Origin: CAYPKW01 sp964411425
GTDB taxonomy: Bacteria; Pseudomonadota; Alphaproteobacteria; Dongiales; Dongiaceae
Length of the DNA: 8,148 nt
Direction of reading: 5' to 3'
Assembly (NCBI GenBank): GCA_964411425.1
Contig: CAYPKW010000099.1
Span: 1-8,148, forward strand
The translations under genes were made by a program, and so were the position numbers. The notes below the pieces were generated by a model that did no database searches, was not told where the DNA came from, and saw only the letters and a program-made list of their open reading frames with translations. This document shows, one piece after another, positions 1-5,949 of this stretch (positions are counted from its first letter, which is position 1; each line of letters begins with the position of its first letter).

Positions 1-2380
1 CCGCCCCGGTCGCCTTCGCGGCAGCGGCGACGATCCTCCTCGACACCTCGTCGATTTCGGCCTCGGTGAGCGTGCGGTCCATGGCCTGCAGGCCTACGGC
101 GATGGCGAGCGACTTCTTGCCGGCGGGCACGCCCTCGCCCGCGTAGACGTCGAACACCGCCGCCGACAGGATGAGCTCCTTGTCGGCGCCCTTGACCGCG
201 CGCAGGAGTTTCTCGGCCGGCACGCCCTCGTCCACCAGGAACGCGAAGTCGCGCTCGACCGGCTGGAACGGCGAGACGCGGAGCGCCGGACGCTCAGCGC
301 CGCCGCGCGGCAGCGGAATGCGGTCCAGGAACGCCTCGAAGGCCGCCGCCGCCTCCAGCTCGAAGCGGGCGAGCACTCGCGGGTTGAGCTCGCCGAAATG
401 GGCCAGCACGGCGCCGCCGAGCCTGAGCGCGCCTGAGCGCCCCGGGTGGTACCAGGAGGGCGATTCCGCCGTCGTCTGCAAATTGTCGACGGGCGCGCCG
501 CAGGCGACCAAGAGCGCCAGCGCGTCGGCCTTGGCGGCGAAGGCGTCCGGCGGCTGCTGCGGCCGCGCCCAGTGGCGCGGCCCGCCGGTGCCCGCGCGCA
601 GGCCAGCCGCCACCAGGGACTGGCCGGCCGGCGTGTCGTCCAGGTACTGCGGACCCACCTCGAACAGCGCCAAGTCGGAGACACCCCGCGCCCGGTTGCG
701 CAAGGCGGCGTCGATCAGGTTCGGCAGGATCGAGGGGCGCATGACGTCGAGGTCGGCGCTCAGCGGATTCGCCAGCCTGACCGGGGCCCGGTTGGCGTCG
801 AGGAACGGCGCCGCCTTGGCCTCGGCCATGAAGGAATAGGTCACCGATTCCACCAGCCCGCGCGCGGCCAGCGCCCGCTTCACCACGCTCACCCGGCGTT
901 GCGCCGGGCTCACCGCCGGCCGCGGTAGCGCGCTCATCGGCGGCAACGGCAGCGCCGGGATCGCATCGAAGCCCGCGACCCGCAGCACCTCCTCCACCAG
1001 GTCGGCCTCGCCTTCGACGTCGGCGCGCCAGGACGGCGGCTCGACGGCGAGCACGCCGTCCGCCGCCTCGACCGCGAAGCCGAGCGATTCGAGGATGCGC
1101 CGGGACTGGCGCTCCGGCAGATCGAGACCGCCCAGCGCCATGACGCGCGCGGGGGAGAAGCCGAGCCGGCGGCGCCACGCCGGCATCTCGCCCGCCTGCA
1201 CGGTGGCACTCGCCTCGCCGCCGCACAGTTCGCGCACCAGGCGCGCCGCCACCTCGGCCCCCCAGAGCGCCGACTGCGGGTCCACCCCGCGCTCGAAACG
1301 AAAGCGCGCGTCGCTCTCCACGCCGAGCTTGCGCCCGGTGGCGGCGGTGCGCAGCGGATCGAACAGCGCCACCTCGAGAAAGACGTTGCGGGTGTCGGGC
1401 GTGCAGCCGGAGGAGCCCGCTCCCATGACGCCGCCGATGCCGTGCACGCCGGCCCGATCGGCGATCACCGTCATCGAGGAGTCGAGCCGATAAGTCTTGC
1501 CGTCGAGGGCCGCCACCTCCTCGCCGTCGCGCGCCAATCGCATGGTGAGGTCGCCGGCGAGCTTGTCGGCGTCGAACACGTGCAGCGGACGGCCGAGATC
1601 GAACGTCACGTAGTTTGTGATGTCCACCAGCGCCGAGATCGGGCGCAGCCCGATGGCGGCGAGCCGGTCCTGCAGCCAGCGCGGGCTGGCGCCGTTGCCG
1701 ACGCCGCGGAAATAGCGGCCGACGACGAGCGGGCAGGCGTCCTCCCGGCCGGCCGGAAAGTCGCGGTGCCAGCGCAACGGGCTCTCGAAGCCGCCCGAGG
1801 GGCCGGAAAAGTCGAACGGCTTCAACCGTCCGAGCCCGGCGGCTGCGAGGTCGCGGGCGATGCCGCGCACGCCCAGACAGTCGGCGCGGTCGGGGGTCAC
1901 CGCCACGTCGAACACCGGGTCGAGCCCCAGGACCTCGGCGAACGGCCGGCCGACCGGCGCGTCCCCCGGCAGCTCGATGATGCCGGCGTGGTCCTCGCCC
2001 AGCCCCATTTCGCGCGCCGAGCACAACATGCCGTGCGATTCGACGCCACGGATGACGCCCTTCTTGAGGTCGAGGCCGGTGCCGGGAATGCGCACGCCAG
2101 CCGGCGCGAACACGCCCTTCATGCCGGCTCGCGCGTTGGGCGCGCCGCACACGACCTGGACGCTGGCGCCGCCGGTATCGACGATGCACACGCTGAGGCG
2201 GTCGGCGTTGGGGTGGGGCTTCACCTCGACCACATAGGCGACGGTGAAGGGCTGGAGGCCCTTGGCGCGATCGAGGATGCCCTCCACCTCCAGCCCGAGC
2301 GCGGTCAGGCGCTCGCCGATGGCGGCCGCGTCGGCCTCGGTGTCGAGGTGCTGTTTCAGCCAGGAGAGTGTGAATTTCAA
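1..2380 (-). CDS. pheT: Phenylalanine--tRNA ligase beta subunit, C-terminus cut by window edge
   Basis: This is the beta chain of the cytoplasmic alpha2-beta2 phenylalanyl-tRNA synthetase, which with PheS charges tRNA-Phe. The minus-strand frame is open for 793 codons with no stop. The family is usually about 800 residues, so only a few C-terminal residues are missing. The protein begins MKFTLSWLK. The tRNA-binding (EMAPII-like) domain spans roughly residues 39-150 and includes KPHPNADRL at 54-62. The B3/B4 editing region lies around 210-390 and the B5 domain around 395-475 (EGEADLVEEVLRVAGFD near its end). A catalytic-like core follows, then the FDX-ACB anticodon-binding domain from about 705 (PFQPVERDFAF). 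The start is a TTG at 2378-2380 that overlaps the pheS stop as TTGA, which suggests translational coupling. No in-frame ATG fits the family N-terminus. Longer open frames over this gene on either strand are arginine-rich shadows. Confidence 0.97.
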   Translation of the reverse strand, partial: MKFTLSWLKQHLDTEADAAAIGERLTALGLEVEGILDRAKGLQPFTVAYVVEVKPHPNADRLSVCIVDTGGASVQVVCGAPNARAGMKGVFAPAGVRIPGTGLDLKKGVIRGVESHGMLCSAREMGLGEDHAGIIELPGDAPVGRPFAEVLGLDPVFDVAVTPDRADCLGVRGIARDLAAAGLGRLKPFDFSGPSGGFESPLRWHRDFPAGREDACPLVVGRYFRGVGNGASPRWLQDRLAAIGLRPISALVDITNYVTFDLGRPLHVFDADKLAGDLTMRLARDGEEVAALDGKTYRLDSSMTVIADRAGVHGIGGVMGAGSSGCTPDTRNVFLEVALFDPLRTAATGRKLGVESDARFRFERGVDPQSALWGAEVAARLVRELCGGEASATVQAGEMPAWRRRLGFSPARVMALGGLDLPERQSRRILESLGFAVEAADGVLAVEPPSWRADVEGEADLVEEVLRVAGFDAIPALPLPPMSALPRPAVSPAQRRVSVVKRALAARGLVESVTYSFMAEAKAAPFLDANRAPVRLANPLSADLDVMRPSILPNLIDAALRNRARGVSDLALFEVGPQYLDDTPAGQSLVAAGLRAGTGGPRHWARPQQPPDAFAAKADALALLVACGAPVDNLQTTAESPSWYHPGRSGALRLGGAVLAHFGELNPRVLARFELEAAAAFEAFLDRIPLPRGGAERPALRVSPFQPVERDFAFLVDEGVPAEKLLRAVKGADKELILSAAVFDVYAGEGVPAGKKSLAIAVGLQAMDRTLTEAEIDEVSRRIVAAAAKATGA

Positions 2381-3456
2381 CGCGCCAGCCCTGCCGTCAT
2401 GCTCGGCACATCGAGGAACGAGAAGCCGTAGTGGCCGAGCCAGCGCAGATCGGACTCGAAGAACGTCCTGAGATCGGGGATGCCGTACTTCAGCATGGCG
2501 ATGCGCTCGATGCCCATGCCGAAGGCGAAGCCCTGGTAGCGGCGCGGGTCGACGTCGCACATGGCGAGCACCTTCGGATGCACCATGCCGCAGCCGAGGA
2601 TCTCGAGCCAGTCGTCGCCGGCGCCGATCCTGAGTTGGCCGCCTTGGCGCGAGCAGCCGATGTCGACCTCCGCCGAGGGCTCGGTGAACGGGAAGAAGCT
2701 CGGGCGGAAGCGCACCTTGAGGTCGGGTACGGCGAAGAAGGCGCGGCAGAACTCTATGAGGCAGCCCTTGAGGTGGCCCATGTGCGTCGTCGCGTCCACC
2801 GCCAGCCCCTCGACCTGGTGGAACATGGGGGTGTGCGTCATGTCGGAGTCGCGCCGATAGGTGCGCCCCGGTGCTATGACGCGCAGCGGCGGCTTCTCGG
2901 CCCGCATGGCGCGGATCTGCACCGGCGAAGTATGGGTGCGAAGAAGTTTACCGCCGCCGGCGGCACCGTCGCCCGCGAGGTAGAACGTGTCGTGCATCTG
3001 CCGGGCGGGATGCTCGGGCGGGATGTTGAGGGCGGTGAAGTTGTGAAAATCGTCCTCGATGTCCGGCCCCTCGGCCACCCGGAAGCCCATCTCGCCGAAG
3101 ATGGCGACGATCTCGTCCATGGTCTGGCTGATCGGATGGATGCGCCCCTGCGGCTCCGGGCCGGGCGGCAGCGTCACGTCGATCCGGTCGGCGGCGAGCG
3201 CGGCGTCGAGCGCCGACTCGTGGAGCGCCGCTTGGCGCGCCTCGACGGCGGCCGCGACCGCGACCTTCACCTCATTGCGCCGGGCGCCCTCGGCCGGCCG
3301 CGCCTCGGCCGACAGGCCCGCTACCTCCTTCAGCAACTGGGTGATTTCGCCCTTCTTGCCGAGCGCCTCGACGCGCACGGCCTCGAGCGCGGCGAGGCTT
3401 GTCGCCGCCGCCGCCGCGTCGAGCCACTTCAGCTTCACCCGCTCCAGATCCCGCAT
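2377..3456 (-). CDS. pheS: Phenylalanine--tRNA ligase alpha subunit
   Basis: This is the catalytic alpha chain of class II phenylalanyl-tRNA synthetase, which forms Phe-AMP and transfers Phe to tRNA-Phe. It is 359 residues long, as in alphaproteobacteria (E. coli has 327). Residues 1-95 form the N-terminal helical, probably coiled-coil, tRNA-binding arm. The catalytic domain starts near 105 (GRIHPISQT). Motif 2 is at about 197-217 (GRTYRRDSD, then THTPMFHQVEG). The aminoacylation-site segment RPSFFPFTEPS is at 251-261, and motif 3 is at 309-322 (GFAFGMGIERIAML). I chose the ATG at 3454-3456, which gives MRDLERVK. A TTG ten codons upstream is possible, but it lies inside a terminator hairpin and adds non-family residues. 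The Shine-Dalgarno is weak (GGCGGA just before the ATG). The gene overlaps pheT by 4 nt and is preceded by an attenuator-like leader. Confidence 0.97.
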   Translation of the reverse strand: MRDLERVKLKWLDAAAAATSLAALEAVRVEALGKKGEITQLLKEVAGLSAEARPAEGARRNEVKVAVAAAVEARQAALHESALDAALAADRIDVTLPPGPEPQGRIHPISQTMDEIVAIFGEMGFRVAEGPDIEDDFHNFTALNIPPEHPARQMHDTFYLAGDGAAGGGKLLRTHTSPVQIRAMRAEKPPLRVIAPGRTYRRDSDMTHTPMFHQVEGLAVDATTHMGHLKGCLIEFCRAFFAVPDLKVRFRPSFFPFTEPSAEVDIGCSRQGGQLRIGAGDDWLEILGCGMVHPKVLAMCDVDPRRYQGFAFGMGIERIAMLKYGIPDLRTFFESDLRWLGHYGFSFLDVPSMTAGLAR

Positions 3457-3474
3457 GATCCGCCGAATTGAAAA

Positions 3475-3494
3475 AGGGGCCGCCAAGGGCCCCT
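3475..3494 (-). terminator. Intrinsic terminator hairpin just upstream of pheS (possible attenuator)
   Basis: Read on the minus strand, AGGGGCC (3494-3488), loop CTTGGC (3487-3482) and GGCCCCT (3481-3475) form a perfect 7-bp GC-rich stem. TTTT follows directly at 3474-3471, giving five consecutive T with the last stem base. This is the canonical Rho-independent form. It ends only 15 nt before the pheS ATG. Either it ends part of the transcription coming from rpmI-rplT, or it is the terminator of a pheST attenuator. E. coli pheST is known to be controlled by attenuation. The structure is seen directly; the regulatory role is inferred. Confidence 0.8.
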
Positions 3495-3518
3495 CGTACC
3501 GCTACGCCGCTCGCGCGC

Positions 3519-3590
3519 TCAGCCGCACCCCGGCAACGACCGCGAAACGGGCCGCGATTCGTCGCAGCAACCGGCAAACCGCGCACTCAT
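3519..3590 (-). CDS. Possible 23-residue leader ORF upstream of pheS
   Basis: A short ORF starts with ATG at 3588-3590, overlapping the TGA of the lipoprotein gene as ATGA, and encodes 23 residues beginning MSARFAGCCDESR and ending PGCG. It stops 24 nt before the terminator hairpin, a position expected of an attenuator leader peptide. Against this, it holds only one Phe codon (TTT, residue 5), whereas the E. coli pheM leader is rich in Phe. It has three Cys and several Arg codons instead. There is no strong ribosome binding site, so its expression may depend on coupling to the upstream gene or on a near-leaderless transcript. It may be chance. Confidence 0.25.
   Translation of the reverse strand: MSARFAGCCDESRPVSRSLPGCG
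3533..3565 (-). promoter_or_regulatory. Imperfect hairpin in the pheS leader
   Basis: On the minus strand GCGACGA (3565-3559) pairs with TCGTTGC (3539-3533), with one G-U. After one bulged A at 3558, TCGCG (3557-3553) pairs with CGCGG (3544-3540), with a second G-U. The loop is 8 nt (3552-3545). It lies inside the possible leader ORF, upstream of the terminator hairpin, like a pause or protector hairpin of an attenuator. GGCCC at 3553-3549 (last arm base plus the start of the loop) could pair with GGGCC in the terminator's 5' arm, a possible but short antiterminator. The pairing is seen by eye; stability was not computed. Confidence 0.4.
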
Positions 3591-3976
3591 TCCAGTTCCA
3601 TTAGCATCAAGTTGAGCGCGCTCGTCAACAGGGTCTGCGGCCGGCCGTCCACCAGCATGCGCTCCAGCGCCACCTGGCCGGTCTGCCGGTTGTTGATGAA
3701 CTCCAGCACGATGTAGCGCTTCTGGCCGGTGCGGGTAGAGCGCTCGACGGTGCCGGTGACGGCGACGATGTCGTCGTTGTCGGGGTAGGAGGGCGACGGG
3801 CCGGCGCTCCATTCCACCTTGCCGCGGGCGCCGGCGAGCTGGTTGACGAGTTGTTCGTTGCTGGTCCCGGGGATGGTCTCGGCGCGCTTCACGCTATCGA
3901 TGTCCTCGGAATAGTCGGCGCAGCCGAGCGGCCCGAGCGCAACGAGGAGGGCGAGCGCGAGGCCGCGGGCCCGCAT
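3587..3976 (-). CDS. Hypothetical small exported (probable lipo)protein
   Basis: This is a 129-residue protein of unassigned function. The N-terminus is a typical export signal: basic residues (MRARG), a hydrophobic stretch at residues 6-17, then PLGC with Cys19. The lipobox is imperfect because Pro occupies the usual Leu position, so lipidation is likely but not certain. The mature part is acidic and contains VKRAETIPGTSNEQLV, a VEWSAGPSP segment, a probable beta-rich middle (IVAVTGTVE, YIVLEFINN) and an ending with the pattern VDGRPQ then LLTSALNLMLM. From memory, this VK...PG / W..G / D....V.G / G.PQ layout resembles a small uncharacterised bacterial family. I could not test this. The gene lies 18 nt after rplT with GGGGAG upstream of its ATG, so it is probably co-transcribed. 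An exported protein between rplT and pheS is unusual. Confidence 0.82.
   Translation of the reverse strand: MRARGLALALLVALGPLGCADYSEDIDSVKRAETIPGTSNEQLVNQLAGARGKVEWSAGPSPSYPDNDDIVAVTGTVERSTRTGQKRYIVLEFINNRQTGQVALERMLVDGRPQTLLTSALNLMLMELE
3600..3628 (-). promoter_or_regulatory. Candidate promoter for pheST inside the end of the lipoprotein gene
   Basis: On the minus strand a -35-like TTGACG (3628-3623, 5 of 6 to consensus) is followed after exactly 17 nt by GCTAAT (3605-3600, 4 of 6). Transcription would begin near 3593, a few nt before the ATG of the 23-codon ORF, giving a leader of about 137 nt before pheS. The boxes lie inside the last codons of the lipoprotein gene. The -10 lacks the usual leading TA, so this is a moderate candidate only. 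Confidence 0.35.
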
Positions 3977-3994
3977 GCGCCGGCGGGCTCCCCG

Positions 3995-4354
3995 TCAGCC
4001 CTGCAGCGCCGCCCGGGCGCGGTCGATCAGTGCCTTGAAGACCATGGGATCGCGCACCGCGAGATCGGACAACAGCTTGCGATCGAGCGCGACGCCGGCC
4101 CGCTTCATGCCGGCCATGAACTGCGAGTAGGTGATCCCGTAGAGCCTTGCGCCGGCGTTAATGCGCTGGATCCACAGCGCGCGGAAATCGCGCTTGCGCC
4201 GCCGCCGGTCGCGGTAGGCGTACTGCAGCCCCTTCTCGACCTTCTGGAGCGCGATGCGGTAGTTGGTCGAGGAGCGGCCGCGATAGCCGGCCGCCATATC
4301 GACGATCTTCTTGTGCCGGGCGTGGCTGGTGACGCCGCGCTTGACGCGTGCCAT
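3995..4354 (-). CDS. rplT: 50S ribosomal protein L20
   Basis: L20 binds 23S rRNA early in large-subunit assembly, and in E. coli it also represses its own operon. The protein has 119 residues (E. coli L20 has about 117). It begins MARVKRGVTSHARHKK, followed by a very basic helix containing GYRGRSSTNYRIA and YRDRRRRKRDFRALWI. The globular C-terminal half carries INAGARLYGITYSQFMAGM and DRKLLSDLAVRDP, all hallmark L20 segments. The ATG at 4352-4354 is chosen because it matches the family N-terminus and has a strong GAGGAGGGG ribosome binding site that begins within the rpmI stop codon. The 10-nt gap to rpmI indicates one transcript. Earlier in-frame starts would only add residues foreign to L20. 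Confidence 0.98.
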   Translation of the reverse strand: MARVKRGVTSHARHKKIVDMAAGYRGRSSTNYRIALQKVEKGLQYAYRDRRRRKRDFRALWIQRINAGARLYGITYSQFMAGMKRAGVALDRKLLSDLAVRDPMVFKALIDRARAALQG

Positions 4355-4364
4355 GGCCCCCTCC

Positions 4365-4565
4365 TCAACCGTAGGGCAGGAAGAACTTCTTGACAATCTT
4401 GGCGTCCGAGGCGGCCATGATCTCGCTGCCGCGATGCTGGCGCTTCATCTTCTGCGGCCGCTTGACGAGGCCATGGCGCTTGCGCGACGGGTTCATGCGA
4501 ACCTTGCCGGAGCTAGTCAGGGAGAAGCGCTTCCTGGCGCTGCTCTTGCTCTTCAGCTTGGGCAT
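4365..4565 (-). CDS. rpmI: 50S ribosomal protein L35
   Basis: This is a small, very basic large-subunit protein of 66 residues, the normal length. It begins MPKLKSKSSARKRFSLTSSG, has the central KRHGLVKR segment, and ends SDAKIVKKFFLPYG, matching the L35 consensus throughout. The ATG at 4563-4565 is preceded by AAGGAT (4579-4574) with 8-nt spacing. It is the first gene of the minus-strand operon and is followed after 10 nt by rplT. In many bacteria infC lies directly upstream. Here the upstream gene is a divergent hypothetical instead, and a sigma70-like promoter serves rpmI directly. Confidence 0.98.
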   Translation of the reverse strand: MPKLKSKSSARKRFSLTSSGKVRMNPSRKRHGLVKRPQKMKRQHRGSEIMAASDAKIVKKFFLPYG

Positions 4566-4590
4566 ATTAGGGTATCCTTGAGATCGTTGC

Positions 4591-4609
4591 CGGCGCCGCC
4601 AGGGCGCCG
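4591..4609 (-). promoter_or_regulatory. Hairpin in the rpmI 5' leader
   Basis: CGGCGCC (4609-4603), loop CTGGC (4602-4598) and GGCGCCG (4597-4591) form a perfect 7-bp stem in the predicted rpmI 5' untranslated region, about 11 nt before the AAGGAT ribosome binding site. No T-run follows, so it is not an intrinsic terminator. L20 autoregulation acts on the rpmI leader in E. coli, so a regulatory structure here is plausible. No detailed match to that site was seen, and short GC palindromes are common at this base composition. Confidence 0.35.
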
Positions 4610-4629
4610 CGCCCGTCGAGCGGCGGGGC

Positions 4630-4658
4630 GTTATACAGAGCGGCCCCGGAAAAGGCAA
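4630..4658 (-). promoter_or_regulatory. Sigma70-like promoter for rpmI-rplT
   Basis: On the minus strand TTGCCT (4658-4653, 4 of 6 to the -35 consensus) is separated by exactly 17 nt from TATAAC (4635-4630, 5 of 6 to the -10 consensus). The start point would be about 4623, giving a leader of about 58 nt before rpmI. The TA-rich -10 stands out in GC-rich surroundings. The -35 box overlaps the ribosome binding region of the divergent gene starting at 4666, so divergent transcription must begin further left, over or past this promoter. Confidence 0.65.
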
Positions 4659-4665
4659 GAATCGG

Positions 4666-4905
4666 ATGCTCACCCGCAAGTCGGTCGAAACCGCGGTGGC
4701 GAAACTGTTCCGCCCGGACGAGGTGGCGGGCATCCTCAAGCTGCTCGACGGCTACGACGGCAAGGAGCGGGAGCGGGTGCAGCTTTGCATCCTGATGCTG
4801 AGCGGCAACAGCGTCGGGAAGATCAAGCATAAACTCACGCAGGCCAACATGGACTATCGGGACGTGCTCTATTGGGCCGACCCGAACGGCGATATGTTCA
4901 AGTGA
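4666..4905 (+). CDS. Hypothetical protein, 79 residues
   Basis: This is a small soluble protein without a signal peptide or membrane segment and with no assigned function. Codon use is clearly coding (G or C in most third positions). It is predicted mostly helical: a central YDGKERERVQLCILMLSGN segment is followed by IKHKLTQANMDYRDVLYWADP. From memory, short alphaproteobacterial hypotheticals share the pattern ERxRVQLAILKL...DYRDVLxWAE, so this is probably a member of that uncharacterised family; I could not check this. The start is ATG at 4666, with a weak AAAAGGC ribosome binding site at 4650-4656. It is divergent from rpmI and lies 79 bp before the Ada-like gene on the same strand, so it may be co-transcribed with it. 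Confidence 0.85.
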   Translation: MLTRKSVETAVAKLFRPDEVAGILKLLDGYDGKERERVQLCILMLSGNSVGKIKHKLTQANMDYRDVLYWADPNGDMFK

Positions 4906-4984
4906 CGAGCGCAAGGATCGGATAGAGCGGGGCCGTCGGGCAACCTATCTTTGCCGCACCGTTGACCCGCAAGGATTGGCCGTC

Positions 4985-5890
4985 ATGCTGCAACTCGCCC
5001 CCAACCCGGCTCGCGCCATGAAACCGACCGAAGCCCAGCTCGCCGCCCGCGTCTGCCGCTACATCGACGCCCGGCTCGCCCAAGACGCGGCCGACGGGCC
5101 GGTGACCCTGGCCGAACTTGGCCGGCACTGCGCCATGAGCCCCTGGCACCTGCAGCGGCTGTTCAAGCGCTCCATGGGGCTGACGCCGCGCCAGTACGAG
5201 GACGCGCGCCGTCTCGCCCGCTTCCGCGCCGGCCTGCAACAGGGCGAGGGCGTCGCCGCGGCCGCCTACGGCGCCGGGTTCGGCTCGTCGAGCCGGGTGT
5301 ACGAGCGGGCCGGGCCGCTCATCGGCATGACGCCCGCCACCTACGCCAAGGGCGGACGCGGCGCGCGGATCGGCTACACCATCGCGCCGTCGCCGCTCGG
5401 CCGGCTGCTGGTGGCGGCAACTTCGCGCGGCGTGTGTTTCGTCGCCATCGGCACGGAGGACGCCCGGCTGGCGCAGGAGCTCGCCCAGGAGTTCCCCGCC
5501 GCCGACAGCATCGTCGCGGACGATGAAGCCATCGGTCCGGCGGTGGCCGCGCTGCTGGCCCACCTCGACGGCACGCTGCCGCACGTGGACCTGCCGCTCG
5601 ACATCCGCGCGACGGCGTTCCAGCGGCGCGTGTGGCAGGCGCTCGCCGGCATCCCGTCGGGCGAAACGCGCAGCTATGCCGAGATCGCCCGGGCGATCGG
5701 CCAACCCAAGGCGCAGCGCGCCGTCGGCCATGCCTGCGCCCTCAATCCGGTGTCCGTCGTGGTGCCTTGCCACCGGGTGCGGCGCGAGGACGGCAATCTC
5801 GGCGGCTATCGCTGGGGCGTCGACGTGAAGCGCCGCCTGATCGCCCGCGAGGCCGCGCTCGCCACCGGCAAGCCCCTCGCCAAGGCTTGA
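4985..5890 (+). CDS. ada: Ada-type AraC-HTH/O6-methylguanine-DNA methyltransferase lacking the N-terminal Zn domain
   Basis: This is a DNA repair protein that directly removes alkyl groups from O6-alkylguanine by transfer to its own cysteine. Residues 17-121 are an AraC-type double helix-turn-helix (SPWHLQRLFKRSMGLTPRQY, then AGFGSSSRVYE and MTPATYAKGG). Residues 128-212 are the methyltransferase N-lobe. From about 213 comes the active-site domain with PCHRV, nucleophile Cys262 and a downstream GGYRWGVDVKRRLI. The match follows full-length E. coli Ada closely, but the entire N-terminal zinc/methylphosphotriester domain (about 75-90 residues with its Cys cluster) is absent. I chose ATG 4985 because AAGGA (4971-4975) lies 9 nt upstream. 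A TTG at 4976 and an ATG at 5018 are alternatives. Repair activity is very likely; methyl-sensing activation as in E. coli is doubtful. Confidence 0.95.
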   Translation: MLQLAPNPARAMKPTEAQLAARVCRYIDARLAQDAADGPVTLAELGRHCAMSPWHLQRLFKRSMGLTPRQYEDARRLARFRAGLQQGEGVAAAAYGAGFGSSSRVYERAGPLIGMTPATYAKGGRGARIGYTIAPSPLGRLLVAATSRGVCFVAIGTEDARLAQELAQEFPAADSIVADDEAIGPAVAALLAHLDGTLPHVDLPLDIRATAFQRRVWQALAGIPSGETRSYAEIARAIGQPKAQRAVGHACALNPVSVVVPCHRVRREDGNLGGYRWGVDVKRRLIAREAALATGKPLAKA

Positions 5891-5914
5891 TTCCCTAGGC
5901 CCCGGCGGGCGGCC

Positions 5915-5943
5915 TTGCGGGGGTCCCGGCGGCCCGCTATAGC
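5915..5943 (+). promoter_or_regulatory. Candidate promoter upstream of the metallopeptidase-like gene
   Basis: TTGCGG (5915-5920, 4 of 6 to the -35 consensus) is separated by 17 nt from TATAGC (5938-5943, 4 of 6 to the -10 consensus). Transcription would start at about 5949-5951, that is, at the annotated ATG 5950. That would make the transcript leaderless or push the true start codon downstream. The surroundings are very GC-rich, which makes the TATAGC stand out. Confidence 0.35.
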
Positions 5944-5949
5944 AAGGGC

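Noticed and set aside
294..2189. A 631-codon open frame on the minus strand inside pheT
   Set aside because: The translation is a low-complexity Arg/Ala/Gly string in a shifted frame. The true frame gives a complete PheT with all domains. Such shadows are expected at this GC content.
1442..3471. Long plus-strand open frames (329 and 346 codons) antisense to pheT and pheS
   Set aside because: They are rich in Ala, Arg, Gly, His and Val with no recognisable domain. They mirror the GC-biased codon positions of the real genes.
3457..3586. T-box riboswitch for pheST
   Set aside because: The leader is too short and lacks a recognisable T-box bulge (TGG-containing) or specifier stem; the organism also looks alphaproteobacterial.
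4908..4918. AGCGCA upstream of ada, resembling the E. coli Ada box AAAGCGCA
   Set aside because: It is a six-base match in GC-rich DNA next to the preceding stop codon, with no accompanying promoter boxes, and this Ada lacks the domain that activates binding in E. coli.
4911..4976. Direct repeat GCAAGGAT (4911-4918 and 4969-4976)
   Set aside because: An 8-bp repeat whose second copy is simply the ribosome binding site of ada. No further copies or symmetry were seen.
5905..5937. GCGGGC...GCCCGC inverted repeat after ada as a terminator
   Set aside because: The stem is short with a long mismatched interior and no T-run follows; it is more likely a product of the base composition.
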